The notes: a model not told the origin generated them from the letters alone. DNA of 64,000 bases from Coenobita brevimanus (GCA_032717465.1 CM064732.1:18089139-18153138), one strand, 5' to 3'; shown: positions 1 to 10,742, counted from the stretch's first letter. Numbers and translations: made by a program.

Positions 1-380
1 CTTGGTCTGTCAGTGCTCAGACCAACACACCTGGTGGGGTCTATCCCTATCTGTATCTCCCTCTTTCCATTCAGGTACTTTTCACATTAATTCCTTCTTC
101 CATCATTTGTGTTCATGTCGTTGCTGCAGCCTTAGAGGTAATAGCAATGGCAATCATGAGAACTTACAAACGAAAAGTTAGTCTCAGACACTTTCAAGGA
201 CGATTGTCGCATTTCTCAGCGGACATATAGTTATCTTTAAGAGAGTCGAAAGTTGTCACCGAAATTTTTTGTAATAATTTAGTATGTAATTATAGGTATT
301 CTCTTCATTCGTCGATGATTATATAAATGAAACATTCTGTTCAGCTGAGCTAAGATTCTGCAATAATCACAGTGTAATTC
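1..380. other. unique-looking non-coding stretch
   Basis: Mixed-composition sequence with no microsatellite, no recognisable protein and no splice-framed open region. Nothing further can be supported here. Confidence 0.5.
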
Positions 381-870
381 CGGAGTCAGTGCCACCAAAC
401 ACTTGCCCCTACCCCCCCTCACATCTACGCCTCCCCTACCCCCACCTCTATCTCTTCCTTCCTCCACCCTCCTCCTCCACCTCCAATCCAATTCTTGTCT
501 CTACTCCTACCTTCCCCTCCTCTCCCTTACCGTCCCCACTTCAACTCCACTCCCTCTACCCCTGTCCCCACCACTACCCTGTGCCCACCTGCCCACAGCC
601 TCGCCAACAATAATAATCCCAGCACCAACAAGCAGGCGGCCACACCCTGCCTGACCCTCCGCTCTTGCCTTGATATTTGGCTGTGATGTGCTGGAGTAGA
701 CGGAGGTAGAGGAAGGGGGTAGTGGCATAACGGGTTCCCCTCCTTTCACCCCCACCCCCTTTTTTCTCCCCTCTCTCTCCCCACCCCCAAACTCCTCTTT
801 CCTCATGCCCCTCACAACAACCCCTTCTATTCTACCCCCTTGCCCATCTCTCTCATGTCTTCCTTTTCCC
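381..870. repeat. pyrimidine-rich low-complexity tract
   Basis: The plus strand is almost entirely C and T with short CCCCT/CTCC runs. The overlapping open frames in both directions are compositional (P, L and S rich on plus, G and E rich on minus) and are not treated as genes. Confidence 0.75.
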
Positions 871-876
871 TTATGG

Positions 877-878
<2 letters not shown>

Positions 879-921
<43 letters not shown>
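879..921. repeat. (CT)n microsatellite
   Basis: About 21 uninterrupted CT units following the pyrimidine-rich tract. Confidence 0.97.
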
Positions 922-924
<3 letters not shown>

Positions 925-1309
925 CATACCCTTCATGTCCCCCCTCCCGTCCATCTCTCCCTTTCTTCCTCCAAGCCGATTAATTTCCATATCCATCTAT
1001 TATACCTAGCCTGAATTTTTCTCATTCTCTGACGCTAGCAACTACTTATCATAATTCAGACTAACACATGCACACTCACGTTTCAGAAAGATTAAGGAGA
1101 ATTTCACGGTAAACTTAACCATGCCTGTTCATATAATATTGATCACCCTCCAGTACTTCACCCTCTCTCCTCTCCGTCTCACCTCAGTATGTTTCTGTTT
1201 TTCCTATATTATTAGCTTTATGATTTAATTTTCTCTTTTCCTGCAACTGGTTACCTTGATTTACCTTAACACTTATACATCTACCTTCCAAAATTTCTCT
1301 CTCCAAAAT

Positions 1310-1311
<2 letters not shown>

Positions 1312-1373
<62 letters not shown>
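1312..1373. repeat. (CT)n microsatellite
   Basis: About 31 perfect CT units lying within the family C region. Confidence 0.97.
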
Positions 1374-1375
<2 letters not shown>

Positions 1376-1566
1376 TTCCTCCCTTTCTCACTGCTATCAT
1401 ATTTGTTCCATTGTCTTATTATGCCAATCTTTTACTTTCATCTCTCACTACAAACAACCACCTTTACTTATACCTTAGACGTAAATATGCTCTCTCACTT
1501 TTCCAAATCCTGTTGTAATTTCATGGTGGACCTGAGTATGCTCGCTTATTATCCCGTCCTCCTTCC

Positions 1567-1569
<3 letters not shown>

Positions 1570-1631
<62 letters not shown>
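1570..1631. repeat. (TA)n microsatellite
   Basis: About 31 perfect TA units between the second and third family C copies. A self-complementary tract like this can extrude as a cruciform. Confidence 0.97.
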
Positions 1632-1633
<2 letters not shown>

Positions 1634-1872
1634 TCTGCAACTGCTTATGTATAGGCAAGCATTTTTTTTTCTCACGTTCCAAAATTGTTCATATCGTATT
1701 TCATGGTAGACTTAACCATGACCGTCCGTATAATATCGGTCGTGGGTCACCCTTCCTTCCTTGCTACCCATAATCTCCTTGCTCCCTTCCTAGCTTAACC
1801 CTTCCCATTTTCTCTGTTTCTCCCTCTTTCTTAAAGTATTTCAGTTTCTGTTATATTAATTCCAAATTTTTC

Positions 1873-2340
1873 TACTCATCTCATCTCTTCTCATGTCTTC
1901 TCATCTCTTCTCATCTCATCTCATCTCATCTCATCTCTTCTCTTCTCTTCTCGTCTCATCTCATCTCTTCTCGTCCCATCTCTTCTCATCTCACCTTTTC
2001 TTTTCTCTTCTCATCTCTTTTCATATTTTCTCTTTTCGTCTGTTCTCTTCTTGTCTCCTCCCTTCTCGTCTCTTCTCATCTCTCTCTTCTATTATATTCT
2101 CATATTTTCTCCTCTTTTCTCATCCCTTCTCTTCTCTTCTCATCTCTTCTCTTGTCGACTCTTCTCATTTTGTCTCCTCTCTTCTCTTCTCGTCTCCTCT
2201 CTTCTCTTCTCGTCTCCTCTCTTCTCTTCTCTTCTCTTCTCTTTTCTTCTCTTCTCTTCTCATCTCTTGTCATCTCTTCTCTTTTCGTCTTTTCTCTTCT
2301 CGTCTCTTATCTCTTCTCTTCTTTTCTCATCACTCTTTTC
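1873..2340. repeat. TCTCA/TCTTC pentanucleotide array
   Basis: About 470 bp of imperfect five-base units, mainly TCTCA, TCTTC, TCTCG and TCTTT. Purity falls towards the right end. The open frame across it (SSHLFSS-like) is a by-product of the five-base period and is not a gene. Confidence 0.93.
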
Positions 2341-2585
2341 CCGTACTCACATCCTGGTTTGCTTCTTCCCCTGTTCATCCATCCCAAGTGACTTCCTCCT
2401 TCATCAATTCCTTACTTTTCATTCTGTCACATCAATCCAAAATTTTTCTTTTCTTGTCTTTTCTCCTGTCCTTTAGCAACTACAGCTACTTAAAAGGCCC
2501 ACACACACGCTGTCACATTCCAGAATTATTATACCGTATTTCATGATAAAATTAACCACGGTACTCCATATCATAGCGATCGCAA

Positions 2586-2586
<1 letters not shown>

Positions 2587-2662
<76 letters not shown>
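2587..2662. repeat. compound (CT)n(CA)n microsatellite
   Basis: CT units run directly into about 25 CA units. The array abuts the 5' end of the SINE that follows. Confidence 0.96.
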
Positions 2663-2663
<1 letters not shown>

Positions 2664-2937
2664 GCTTGCTGGTGCAGTGGTAACGTTCTCGCTTGCCAAC
2701 TGGTGGACGGGAGTTCGCGCCTCGCTCAGGTTGCGAAAAGTTTCACTGACGAAGTGGGTGGTTACTGTCCCCCTTGAGCAAGGGGACGGGTGTGTGCGTG
2801 TGTGAAGGTCACAGCCTTGCCCTTAGATCGGACTATATGAGCTCTCAGCTCCCTTCCGGGAGGGTAAAAGCTGACGATCACGACCATCAAGTGATCCTGA
2901 CCGACCCGGTGAATTACACACACACACACACACACAC
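2663..2937 (+). mobile_element. tRNA-derived SINE candidate with CA tail
   Basis: An A-box-like TGGTGCAGTGG at 2670-2680 and a B-box-like GAGTTCGCGCC at 2711-2721 have near-tRNA spacing (about 41 bp). A tRNA-unrelated body of about 195 bp follows, ending in (AC)n at 2916-2937 and a short T run. This is the classic plan of a Pol III-transcribed SINE: head, body and simple tail. The B box differs from the GGTTCGANTCC consensus, so this copy is probably inactive. No target-site duplication could be fixed because both flanks are simple repeats. Confidence 0.6.
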
Positions 2938-3407
2938 TTTTTTTTTTTAGCAAGCTCCTATTTACTAGTTCCTTCACATATATTCATCCTCAATCTCACT
3001 TCTCACCTTGTTTACATATCCTTCTGTTCCTTGCCTCCTCTCACTCCACTTCCTTCTCTCCCTCCCTTCTTTTCATCCCCTCCCATTCTCTCCATTTCCT
3101 CCCCTCTCTCTTCCTTTGATTTTCCTTCTCCCTCCTTCCTTCTCGTCCTAACCCTCCAATCAAATTCCTCCACCCTTGCCCATTGAGACGCAGCGTTCGT
3201 ATATGCGGCCTTGTTTATAAAAAGAAGCTTCAAACAAGTGAGCATCGGCCCGAGGTGATGGCTATCCTCTTATTTGTCCCTCCCCGCTGGCCTGAAAAAA
3301 GGGAATCGGATTTCAAGATTCGGAATCCCATTTTGATGAGGATTAATTGGTGCTTGAAAACCTTAGGCCTACGCGGACCAAGGCCTACCCTCCACCTCAA
3401 TAGTGAT
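2938..3407. other. non-coding stretch with pyrimidine-rich centre
   Basis: 3010-3180 is C/T rich on the plus strand. 3183-3407 has ordinary composition and overlapping open frames of 77 and 93 codons that match nothing I recognise. No splice or start context favours either frame. Confidence 0.4.
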
Positions 3408-3712
3408 GGAGGGTGAGATATTGCCTGGTGAGCGATATTATACGGACAGACTACCATGAAATACCCTATGATCATTATGGAACATGGGAAAAAACATATG
3501 GATAGATACATACTTAATAGATCGATATATACGTAAGTAGAGAGACACCTGAAAATATTTAGACTGATAGGATGAGGGAAAGGGAAAGGGAGGGAATGGA
3601 AAGGGAGAAAAGGAAGGAAGAGAATGGGAAGGAAGGGTGAGATTTTGGCTGATGATCGATATTATATGGACAAACTACTTTGAAATACCCTATGATCGTT
3701 TGAGAAATATAC
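3408..3712 (-). repeat. two inverted copies of family C, 224 bp apart
   Basis: The reverse complements of 3408-3488 and 3634-3710 both contain GGGTATTTCA, a (T/C)CCATATAATATCG-like or CCGTATAATATCG motif and CTCACCCT. They match the plus-strand copies at 1.1-2.6 kb. The two copies repeat each other at a 224-bp offset with purine-rich spacer sequence between them. Confidence 0.7.
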
Positions 3713-3796
3713 ACGGATTTGTGTATAATTAGTATTTGCCATAACAGACTTTTAAAATAGGATTAATACCACAGTAACAAAAAGGAAAGAAATGCA

Positions 3797-3842
<46 letters not shown>

Positions 3843-4425
3843 TAATGAAAAAGAAATGAGGAGAAGGAAAAAGAATGAGGAAAGAGAGAGACTGGGACAC
3901 TGATAAACTAGAAAAGTTGGGGCAAAAGAGCACAGAAAAAGGTGAAAGGTGATAAAATGAGCAGACGAGTAGAGCAAAGAGAAGGAGAGCAAAACTGAAA
4001 AAAAAGACAGCAGGAGAAGGAGGAGGAAAGTCTAAGAAAAACAAAAAAGATGAGAAAGAGGAAAAGGAAAGCATAAGAAGTAGAGAAAGAAGAGAATGAG
4101 ACAGGGAGAAGAGAGCCAAAAAAACGGAGAAAGGAAGAAGAGAGCACGAGAAAGAGAAGAGGAAGAGAAAGATGGAGAAGGAGAGAGGAAGAAGAACGCA
4201 CAAGAAAGTAAGAAGGAAGAGGAAAGAGGAAAAAGAACGCACGAGGAAAAAATAAAGGGGAGAGAGGAGGAGGAGGAGGAGGAGGAGAGCAGAAGATAAG
4301 AGAAGAGGAAGAGATGAGTAGAACAAAAAATAAAGGGAATAAGAAGAGATTAGGAAGACAGTAAAAGATAAAGAGAAAAAGAAGAGGAGAAGGAAGAGGG
4401 GAGCACGAGAAAAAAAGCGTAAAGG
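3713..4425. repeat. polypurine tract with (GA)n core
   Basis: About 700 bp of nearly pure A and G on the plus strand, containing a perfect GA array at about 3800-3840 and GAG trinucleotides near 4265. Long frames here are strings of R, E and K (plus) or S, L and F (minus), and are not treated as genes. Confidence 0.85.
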
Positions 4426-4519
4426 GTGTCTGGTTGGAGATGCGTGATCAGCGGTGTAGAACTCTCCACCACCTGAGGCGTTCACTCCAGCCCTGATACA
4501 CACGCTCCACAGGCTACAC

Positions 4520-4800
4520 AACCACCTCTTAATCCTAGTCCTAGTCGCTTGAGTAGCCTCCTTCTTTCCTCTCTTCCAAACTACCTTCATCCTTAAATCT
4601 ACCCATTAGCATTTTTTCTCAAGCAATCCTCATCGATCTCTCCTAATCATCCTTACCATCATCCTTCACTTCCTACACTCTCGTCTCTAACACCTCTTCA
4701 TCCTAGTCCTAGTCACTCAAGTAGCCTCCTTCCTTTCTTTCACCCAGGCAACCTTCGTCCCTACTTCTATTCACAATCATTTTATCTCAAACGTCCACGT
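4520..4800. repeat. 168-bp tandem duplication, diverged
   Basis: The block starting CACCTCTT at 4523 recurs at 4691. Both copies share ATCCTAGTCCTAGTC, AGTAGCCTCCTTC, ACCTTC and TTTTCTCAA/TTTATCTCAA landmarks in the same order. Confidence 0.75.
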
Positions 4801-4811
4801 CCACCTTTTTA

Positions 4812-5050
4812 TCCATCCATCCATCCATCATCCAATCCTACATTGCCCCATGAGGAGCGTAGGAGTCCGGGGCTAGGCAGTTGGTCCCGACATTTAAGAT
4901 GAGAGTGACCAGCCTCACTCATCCCTGAGTGGCATTAGGCTACGTGAGTAATCAACCCCAACCACTCCTTGGATATAAACCTTCGCCGGCTCAATCCGAT
5001 TGGAGTGCAATAAATACCCACTAAACCACCAGGCGCCAAAATTTGGTTAT
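4812..5050 (-). mobile_element. tRNA-derived SINE candidate, minus strand, (GGAT)n tail
   Basis: On the minus strand an A box TGGTTTAGTGGG (plus positions 5017-5028) is followed by a B box GGATTGAGCC (4988-4997). The 40-bp outer spacing is that of a tRNA. The body runs leftwards to about 4846 and ends in GGAT units (4812-4835). The head, unrelated body and simple-repeat tail fit a SINE. The head resembles tRNA only in the promoter boxes, and I cannot name the source tRNA. Confidence 0.65.
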
Positions 5051-5071
5051 CTGGTTACCACCCAGCGTAGT

Positions 5072-5102
5072 AAATGGTTTCCTGGTGTTCAGGAAACCAT
5101 TT
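5072..5102. repeat. perfect 13-bp hairpin with 5-nt loop
   Basis: AAATGGTTTCCTG, loop GTGTT, then CAGGAAACCATTT: an exact inverted repeat. It is flanked by related short direct repeats (ACCCAGCGTAGT on the left and ACTCAGTGTAGT on the right). It lies just beyond the 5' end of the neighbouring SINE. Confidence 0.9.
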
Positions 5103-5119
5103 TGCTTGTCACTCAGTGT

Positions 5120-5275
5120 AGTGTCACCCACAGGCAGAAGGAAGAAGAAAGAATGAAGGAAAGAAAGACAGAAGAGGGAATGTAAAGTCACCCGTATGCA
5201 GAGGGACAAGGAAAGAATGAAGGAAGGAAAGAACGAAGAGGATGGAAGGAAAGAAGGATGGAGGAGAAGAAAGGG
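5120..5275. repeat. about 64-bp tandem duplication, purine-rich
   Basis: GTCACCCACAGGCAGA near 5122 recurs as GTCACCCGTATGCAGA near 5187. In both cases GGAAAGAATGAAGGA-like purine sequence follows. Confidence 0.7.
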
Positions 5276-5574
5276 CAGACTCCCAATAGCAGCACTACAT
5301 CGAGTGAGTGGATGGTGAGCGCCCGCACCATCTTTTCTTATTTCCGAATTGCCATACTGTAAATCCTAAATTCCGTTCACAACAACCTGTCAGCTCAAGC
5401 ACGTGTAACCCACCATCCTTTCACCCGCAAACCAGTATTATTCCTACATGTGTCCATCCTTTGCCTCAACCACATCCATCTTTCGATCATCTCATCCTGT
5501 AAATCTCTTTTCTTTCAAGCAACCATCACTTAAACAGCCGCCATCCGTATGTCTATCCTCCACTCCAAGGCAAC
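5276..5574. other. non-coding stretch
   Basis: C/A/T-rich sequence with no recognised gene. The plus-strand open frame is proline, serine and histidine rich and looks compositional. Confidence 0.4.
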
Positions 5575-5635
5575 TTTTTTTTTTTTTTTTTTTTTTTTTT
5601 TGCTATGCTTTGATCTAAATATCTGAGAAATAATG

Positions 5636-5706
<71 letters not shown>
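5575..5706. repeat. poly(T) followed by (AAT)n
   Basis: A T homopolymer of 27 bases at 5575-5601, then a short spacer, then about 24 AAT units with one AAC interruption (5631-5706). Confidence 0.96.
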
Positions 5707-6480
5707 CACTTGTAATGTTTCCCTCCCACTAATTTCATCCACGTCTGCGCTCTCTTACACTAATCCACTTACAATTAGCCACCAACATCCACATTCCCAC
5801 TCAAGCTACCCTTTCAACCACCATCCCTAAGTGCACTCGCCACCATTCACCCTGAGAGATCCGTCCTCCTCCCTTCATTCACCCAAACAACCACCACGGT
5901 AAGGTTTGGTCATTACTATTCAGCCGCCAGCAATTGGTATGCTAATGATAGTCACATCCTCTCCTCTATCCCTCATTGCCACCATCTGTTCTCACCGTAA
6001 ACACCTTAACCCATACAGCCTGAGAGACATCTTACCTGAGCTGAATATAATGGTCTTCCTATAGTCGAAATTACGTTAAGAAAAAGACAACTATATTGAA
6101 GGGGATAAAGAAATTGTTATATATCAGCACACGCTTCTTTTCCACTATCACCATCAACCACAATGACAGTTTCTCAACTGTCCACATCACAGCCTCCGCT
6201 ACCATGACTACCTCAACGCCCACTATCGCCGTTTCATTTATCACCACCCTACTATCACCACCACCATCACCCCCTTCCCCTGGCCGTCACTGTCACCACC
6301 ACCACCATCTCTAACCCCCGTCAACACTCCTACTGTCACCACCGCCACTACCTCAGCATCCACCATCACCGCTTCCCCTATCACCACCACCAGCTCCACC
6401 ATCACCAACACTAACTGTAATCGTCCTAACCCCTCATTGCGATAAAACCCTTGCAGCTGGCTAGGGTTTCAACAGGACAC
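5707..6480. repeat. degenerate ACC/ATC-rich region
   Basis: Loose CACCAT and CCACCA repeats, densest at 6140-6420. The open frames are rich in T, S, P and H and are not convincing. The rest is unremarkable. Confidence 0.55.
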
Positions 6481-6498
6481 AATTTTAGGATTTAGTAC

Positions 6499-6735
6499 TT
6501 AGTAATATCGTCCGTCTTTCATACTGAGAGTGTTATGAGAACTGTTCCCATGAATTAATGCCATCAAAACTCTTTCCTTGTCTTTTTGGAAATATCTCTG
6601 CATAACCTTACACTTATATCTATATTTTTTGTACACTTTATTAACACCTCTGATGTCTCTCTTTTTGCCAGTGTCATTACATTCTGGGCACTTTATTGTT
6701 AATTCCGTTACTACGTATTTATCATCTTCCATCAT
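6499..6735 (-). CDS. unidentified ORF with zinc-ribbon-like motif
   Basis: A 78-residue frame on the minus strand with ordinary amino-acid composition, unlike its neighbours. Near residue 15 it has CPEC. About 25 residues later comes KKYRYKCKVMQRYF, which resembles the second half of a CxxC...YxCxxC zinc ribbon of the kind seen at the N-terminus of some transposases, but the last cysteine position is M. The family suggestion is an inference from this motif only. There is no visible promoter, partner ORF or splice site, so it may be a decayed transposon fragment or chance. It ends just before a mixed-composition region. Confidence 0.15.
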   Translation of the reverse strand: MMEDDKYVVTELTIKCPECNDTGKKRDIRGVNKVYKKYRYKCKVMQRYFQKDKERVLMALIHGNSSHNTLSMKDGRYY

Positions 6736-6739
6736 AATA

Positions 6740-7099
6740 ATCCTAACCCACCAAGAATAAGTGTACAGCCTTAGCTTTCTCTCCTTGAAATGTAGATGCT
6801 AACGGCCGCATCAGCTTCAGTTGTTGCAAAACCCCAGTTTCTGATGGTCATTACTGAACCCCATGATGCGTTCTGTAATGTGGCGTGCAGGCGAAACACA
6901 TAATCCCCACAATATTGCCCCCCCCAAAAATGATCGCCAGATATTCGGAGGCTTGCATATATCTCACTGCCCTTTTAGTTTTATTGGTGTTTCTGTAATC
7001 CTCTCGTCAGAACCCAGAGTAACCTGTTCCATTTTCCTTCTTCCAGAGCAAAATGAATGCCACCCCCGACCAGCACAACTCTTCCTCGCCCATGCATAA
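6740..7099. other. non-coding stretch
   Basis: Mixed composition. The open frames here carry no recognisable domain. Nothing else is seen. Confidence 0.4.
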
Positions 7100-7260
7100 A
7101 GGTAAGACTCCCGCAGGTTATTGAGGCATGGCATATTAGATTCTTGCAGATTATTGAAGCATTGCGCGTAAGATTATTGAGGATCTTACAGTTTACTGGA
7201 GCGTAGCATCTATGACTCTTGCAGGTTATTGAAGCATTGCACGTGACTGGAGAACGATTT
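7100..7260. repeat. 33-bp degenerate minisatellite, about 4 units
   Basis: Units begin GACTC(C/T)(C/T)GCAG and continue with (G/A)TTATTGA(G/A)GCAT. The first two are 33 bp, the third is diverged and longer, and the fourth returns to the pattern. The minus-strand frame reads a repeated NASITCK-like peptide. Confidence 0.7.
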
Positions 7261-8245
7261 GAAGATTGTTTTGAAAACTTGTGATTGAAGAAGGCGGTGT
7301 AGGAAAGATACTTTGAGGTCCTATTGGCTGAAAGGCGGTAATGTAAGAGTGTAAGACTGGGAAGGGGGATATAAGAGGGAAAATGCATGATCTGACTGGG
7401 GGAAAGACTGTATTATAAGAAGGAAAGACTCGAATACATCTGAATCTCGGTCTCATGTGATACGGTGGGTAAAATATAGCTGAGGCTGAACTGAGACGTA
7501 AAAGTAGTGTAGGGAATTTTGAGATCATACAGGAAACTACTTTAGTCTCAGTTGAATTCTAGTTAGTCTCAGGTGAAATAGGGATTCGGAACATGAAACT
7601 GCAGATAAGGTTGTAAGAGAACAAAATTTTAGATAAAGTTGTAAGAAAGAACGCACCATATTTTATAGGCTAAGAGACTCTTGTATATTAGAGTTATTCC
7701 GTCAGCCGATTTTGAGGAGAGGAGTGGGATTCACAAACACATTGCCATCAGCTCCATGTCGTAACTAGGGTTTATTTTCTCAGGAAGAAAAGAGGCGTGG
7801 GGAGATTCCGTTCTTCTCCTTTCCTCGTCTTTCCAGCGAGAATAAAATTTTAAGTTACGAGAGGGAGCTTGATTATAACTTTATTGGTAAATTTCGGTCC
7901 ACGAAGATCAAAAGGCAGTACTCAGAACATAAAATTTCAGGTGACATTATAAGACCCATCGTGCAAGATCATATGAATGTGTTGTATAGTCGAGTTCTCT
8001 GATGTGATTCGGTTTCATTGTGCTTTTTTTTTTTCTTTTTTTCTGTTTTTTTTTCCTGTTTATTGGAGCAGTTTTTTTTTTTTTTTTTTTTTTAATAATA
8101 GCTACCCACAGTTTTCCTCGTTACCGCTGTCTGTACTATGCTTTGTTAATATGTACTACCAAAGTTACATGTACAGAGTGAGCACAAGTTTACCGAGAGC
8201 ATCTTTGTCGTGGATGAAGTATGCTGTCTTGATTTGAGCTAAAAA
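7261..8245. other. non-coding stretch with T-rich runs
   Basis: No gene recognised. A T-rich patch with homopolymers lies at 8020-8095 (a 22-base T run near 8071). Confidence 0.4.
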
Positions 8246-8270
8246 CCAGACGATTTTCTTCAGCTGAAAG
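8246..8270 (-). repeat. family A signature motif
   Basis: The reverse complement reads CAGCTGAAGAAAATCGTCTG, matching the conserved core found at 9.95, 15.3, 19.7, 36.2, 43.6 and 44.6 kb. Confidence 0.5.
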
Positions 8271-8531
8271 ATATCCTACTAACAAATGGGTTAAAAAGAA
8301 TCTTGGCGAAACTTCTTCTAGCTGTCCAACTACTAGAATAAATCTGTGTCTTTACTACTATAGGATGATATATAATGTAATTTCAGCATAAATTTAAAAA
8401 AAAAAAAGATCTTCATACTTTTGGAACATAATTTGACGAAATCCAAATGTAAAAAAAAAAAGTCTTAATCCGGGTAAGGTAATGTGATTATGGTAGCTTG
8501 ATTATTCGCATTATTTCCTACCGTACCAGGC

Positions 8532-8686
8532 CTGTGTTGTGTTGTGTTGTTATGCTGTGTTGTGTTGTGCTGTGTGGTGCTGTGTTGTGTTGTGTTGTGT
8601 TGTGTGGTGCTGTGTTGTGTGTTGCTGTGTTGTGTTGTGGTGTGTGGTGCTGTGTTGTGTGGTGCTGTGTTGTGTTGTGTTGTGTA
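8532..8686. repeat. GTGTT/GTGCT pentanucleotide array
   Basis: About 150 bp of five-base units, mostly TGTGT, TGTTG and TGCTG combinations. The cysteine/valine-rich frames over it are by-products. Confidence 0.93.
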
Positions 8687-9320
8687 TCAGGTGACGACGG
8701 TGTGCGTGGTGGGGGCTCCTTGGCTGGACTTAACACTTTAGGCCTCTCTCAACCCTTATACCACTTCCTCTTCTTCGTCTCATGAGGTCTCTCTCTTTTC
8801 TTCTCCTTCTTCTTGCACTTCCTGCTCGTCTTTGGTCAATTTTTATTTTTTTTCTTCCGATTCTTCTTGTAGTAGTGTTCATTCCTCCTCCTCCTCCTCC
8901 TCCTCCTTTTTCCTTCTGTTTTTCCTCTCACTACCTGCGTATAAGACAGCTGCGAGACTTTTACGAGCCCAGTAATTTTATAAAACACTGTAGTTCACCT
9001 CGAAGTCATGTTACCGTGTTTTTGCATCTGTCTCCCTGAACACCTGTCATTAACATACTTACCTCTGAGACTTGTAGCACACTGATTCCAAATATGCACT
9101 CCACCTTATGGCTTAGTTTTTTTTTTTTTTTTTAATGTTTTACCTTCACTGATGTTAATAAATAAAAAGATATGTGGAATGAGGTTGGAATGGAAGGGGA
9201 AGAGTTGAAATTAGAAGTTTAGAGCATAAATACCATCATTATTATTATCCAGACTTTTCTTAACTAATGCCTCGAAATTATCTATAGTTGTGTTTGTGTT
9301 TGTTTTCCTTTGTAATTTGA
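8687..9320. other. non-coding stretch
   Basis: Pyrimidine-rich, with a short (CCT)n at about 8886-8908 and a T run near 9118-9134. No gene is supported. Confidence 0.45.
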
Positions 9321-9324
9321 CGTA

Positions 9325-9700
9325 GAATAATCAGACAAATAAACAGACAAGTGCGGCCATAGACAGATAGTCGGACAGACAGATTGAGAACGGATAGGCA
9401 AAGACAGACACACAGACAGGTGGAAAGACAGACAGACAGACAGACAGGCAGGTGAAAAGGCAGACGGACAGGCAGACAGACAGAAATGCTGAAGGGCAGA
9501 TAAGTAGACTCGTAGTGAAAATAATAAAACGGCTTTAATGATACTGGCTTCCTTCCGTCACCCATATGGTCGGGATGGAGGGAGGGAAGGAGGGAGGTAT
9601 GGAGGAAAGGAGGGAGAGAGGGAGGGAAGGAGGTGAGTGACCAGTGTGTATGGGAGGTGCTTCTCTCCCACCCTCCCCTCCCCCCCTCCTACCAGACACA
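9325..9700. repeat. degenerate CAGA then GGGA arrays
   Basis: 9325-9495 is an imperfect (ACAG)n/(GGCAGACA)n tetranucleotide array. 9570-9640 is built of GGAGGGA units, and C-rich and CAGA units follow to about 9712. Confidence 0.8.
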
Positions 9701-9841
9701 CAGACAGACAGACATAGCTTAGTAACTGGCATGTGAGACGGAGTAAAAGCTGAACTGAGAGCATCTGCCTTAACCTCTTCAGTACGATGACCTTGTTTTA
9801 AATCTTCGCGCTCTCGAAACGATTATAGGTCTCTCCATCCT

Positions 9842-9843
<2 letters not shown>

Positions 9844-9880
<37 letters not shown>

Positions 9881-9895
9881 GGAGAGAGAGAGACG
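9844..9895. repeat. (CA)n next to short (GA)n
   Basis: Seventeen CA units at 9844-9877, then GAAGGAGAGAGAGAGA. This CA-then-GA order differs from the CT-then-CA order seen elsewhere in the window. Confidence 0.93.
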
Positions 9896-9918
9896 GAATA
9901 AGGAACTGAATCTGGCTT

Positions 9919-9975
9919 AGCCCCTTCGCCACGACAGGTATCCCGTGAGTTGAATAAAATCGTCTGGTGGGATCA
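9919..9975 (+). repeat. family A fragment
   Basis: Contains CCCCTTCGCCACGACAGG, then GAGTTGAATAAAATCGTCTG about 27 bp later. These are the two most conserved stretches of dispersed family A. Confidence 0.55.
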
Positions 9976-10016
9976 GGATGGGAGTAGAAAAAACCGTCAT
10001 CCTAACGTATGGGTTT

Positions 10017-10019
<3 letters not shown>

Positions 10020-10081
<62 letters not shown>
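10020..10081. repeat. (GT)n microsatellite
   Basis: About 31 perfect TG units. Confidence 0.97.
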
Positions 10082-10084
<3 letters not shown>

Positions 10085-10377
10085 ACTTTTTAGACCTCTA
10101 GGTGTACCATATAAACTAAATTTAATTAGTTTACCTGGATGTTCAAGATATCGGGAAAAAAAAAATGAATTTGGGAAGAACGGTATTAGGATGTAAGGAA
10201 CAAGCATGAAAGAACCAGAGAGAGAGAGAGGTAGTCAAGGGGGGAGGCAATGATATCAGTGCCAAAGGAAAGCCTGGCTAAAGAGGGGAAGGGGAAAAGG
10301 GGGATAAAAGAAGAGGTGGGGGGATGAGGGGAGGAAGTAGGCCGACAAAGGATGGGTGACGACTGCTGGAGCCCACG

Positions 10378-10381
<4 letters not shown>

Positions 10382-10433
<52 letters not shown>
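10382..10433. repeat. (CT)n microsatellite
   Basis: About 26 CT units, followed by a GATGATG-rich stretch to about 10510. Confidence 0.97.
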
Positions 10434-10435
<2 letters not shown>

Positions 10436-10740
10436 GTTGCAGATTATGTTGATGACGATGATGATATTGACCTTGATGATGCAGTTGATGATAGTGTTGA
10501 TAATGAAGAAGGCAAGTTTTCTTCCATTATCTTCTTAATTGAGCTTTGTCTTCAAGGTGTTCAGTCTCTGCTTTCTTTACTTTTTCGAACCATTCCCATC
10601 CTCCTAGATAGCGATCTTGAGGTAGCTTTCTTTTCCTCTCAAGCTTTCGATTTGGCGACCCCCCGTGGCAGGAGAGGCAGTCAGGGCGAGAGTTATGTTG
10701 CATGTGGAGGTTTGAGCAGGGGAGGCTGGGGAGGCAGTGC

Positions 10741-10742
<2 letters not shown>

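Larger units (their letters stand above)
1030..2590 (+). repeat. family C: degenerate repeats carrying microsatellites
   Basis: A block recurs at about 1081-1170, 1497-1563, 1673-1762 and 2511-2590. Shared features are TTCATGGTAGACTTAACC-like and CCGTATAATATCGGTC-like motifs followed by CACCCT. In three copies a GCAACT motif lies 71-73 bp upstream of the TTAACC core (1038, 1636, 2474). Core spacings are irregular (416, 181 and 840 bp), and the gaps hold a CT array, a TA array and a pentanucleotide array, so this may be a tandem block broken up by microsatellite growth. No coding potential is visible. It could instead be repeated insertion of one short element. Confidence 0.65.

Noticed and set aside
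1893..2546. 217-codon plus-strand frame rich in SSHLFSS
   Set aside because: It is the translation of the TCTCA/TCTTC pentanucleotide array.
3763..4590. 275-codon minus-strand frame with hydrophobic runs
   Set aside because: Direct consequence of the polypurine plus strand. The complement encodes only S, L, F and P.
9325..9495. Telomere-like or satellite origin for the CAGA array
   Set aside because: Units are imperfect ACAG tetranucleotides with no TTAGG or TTAGGG pattern.
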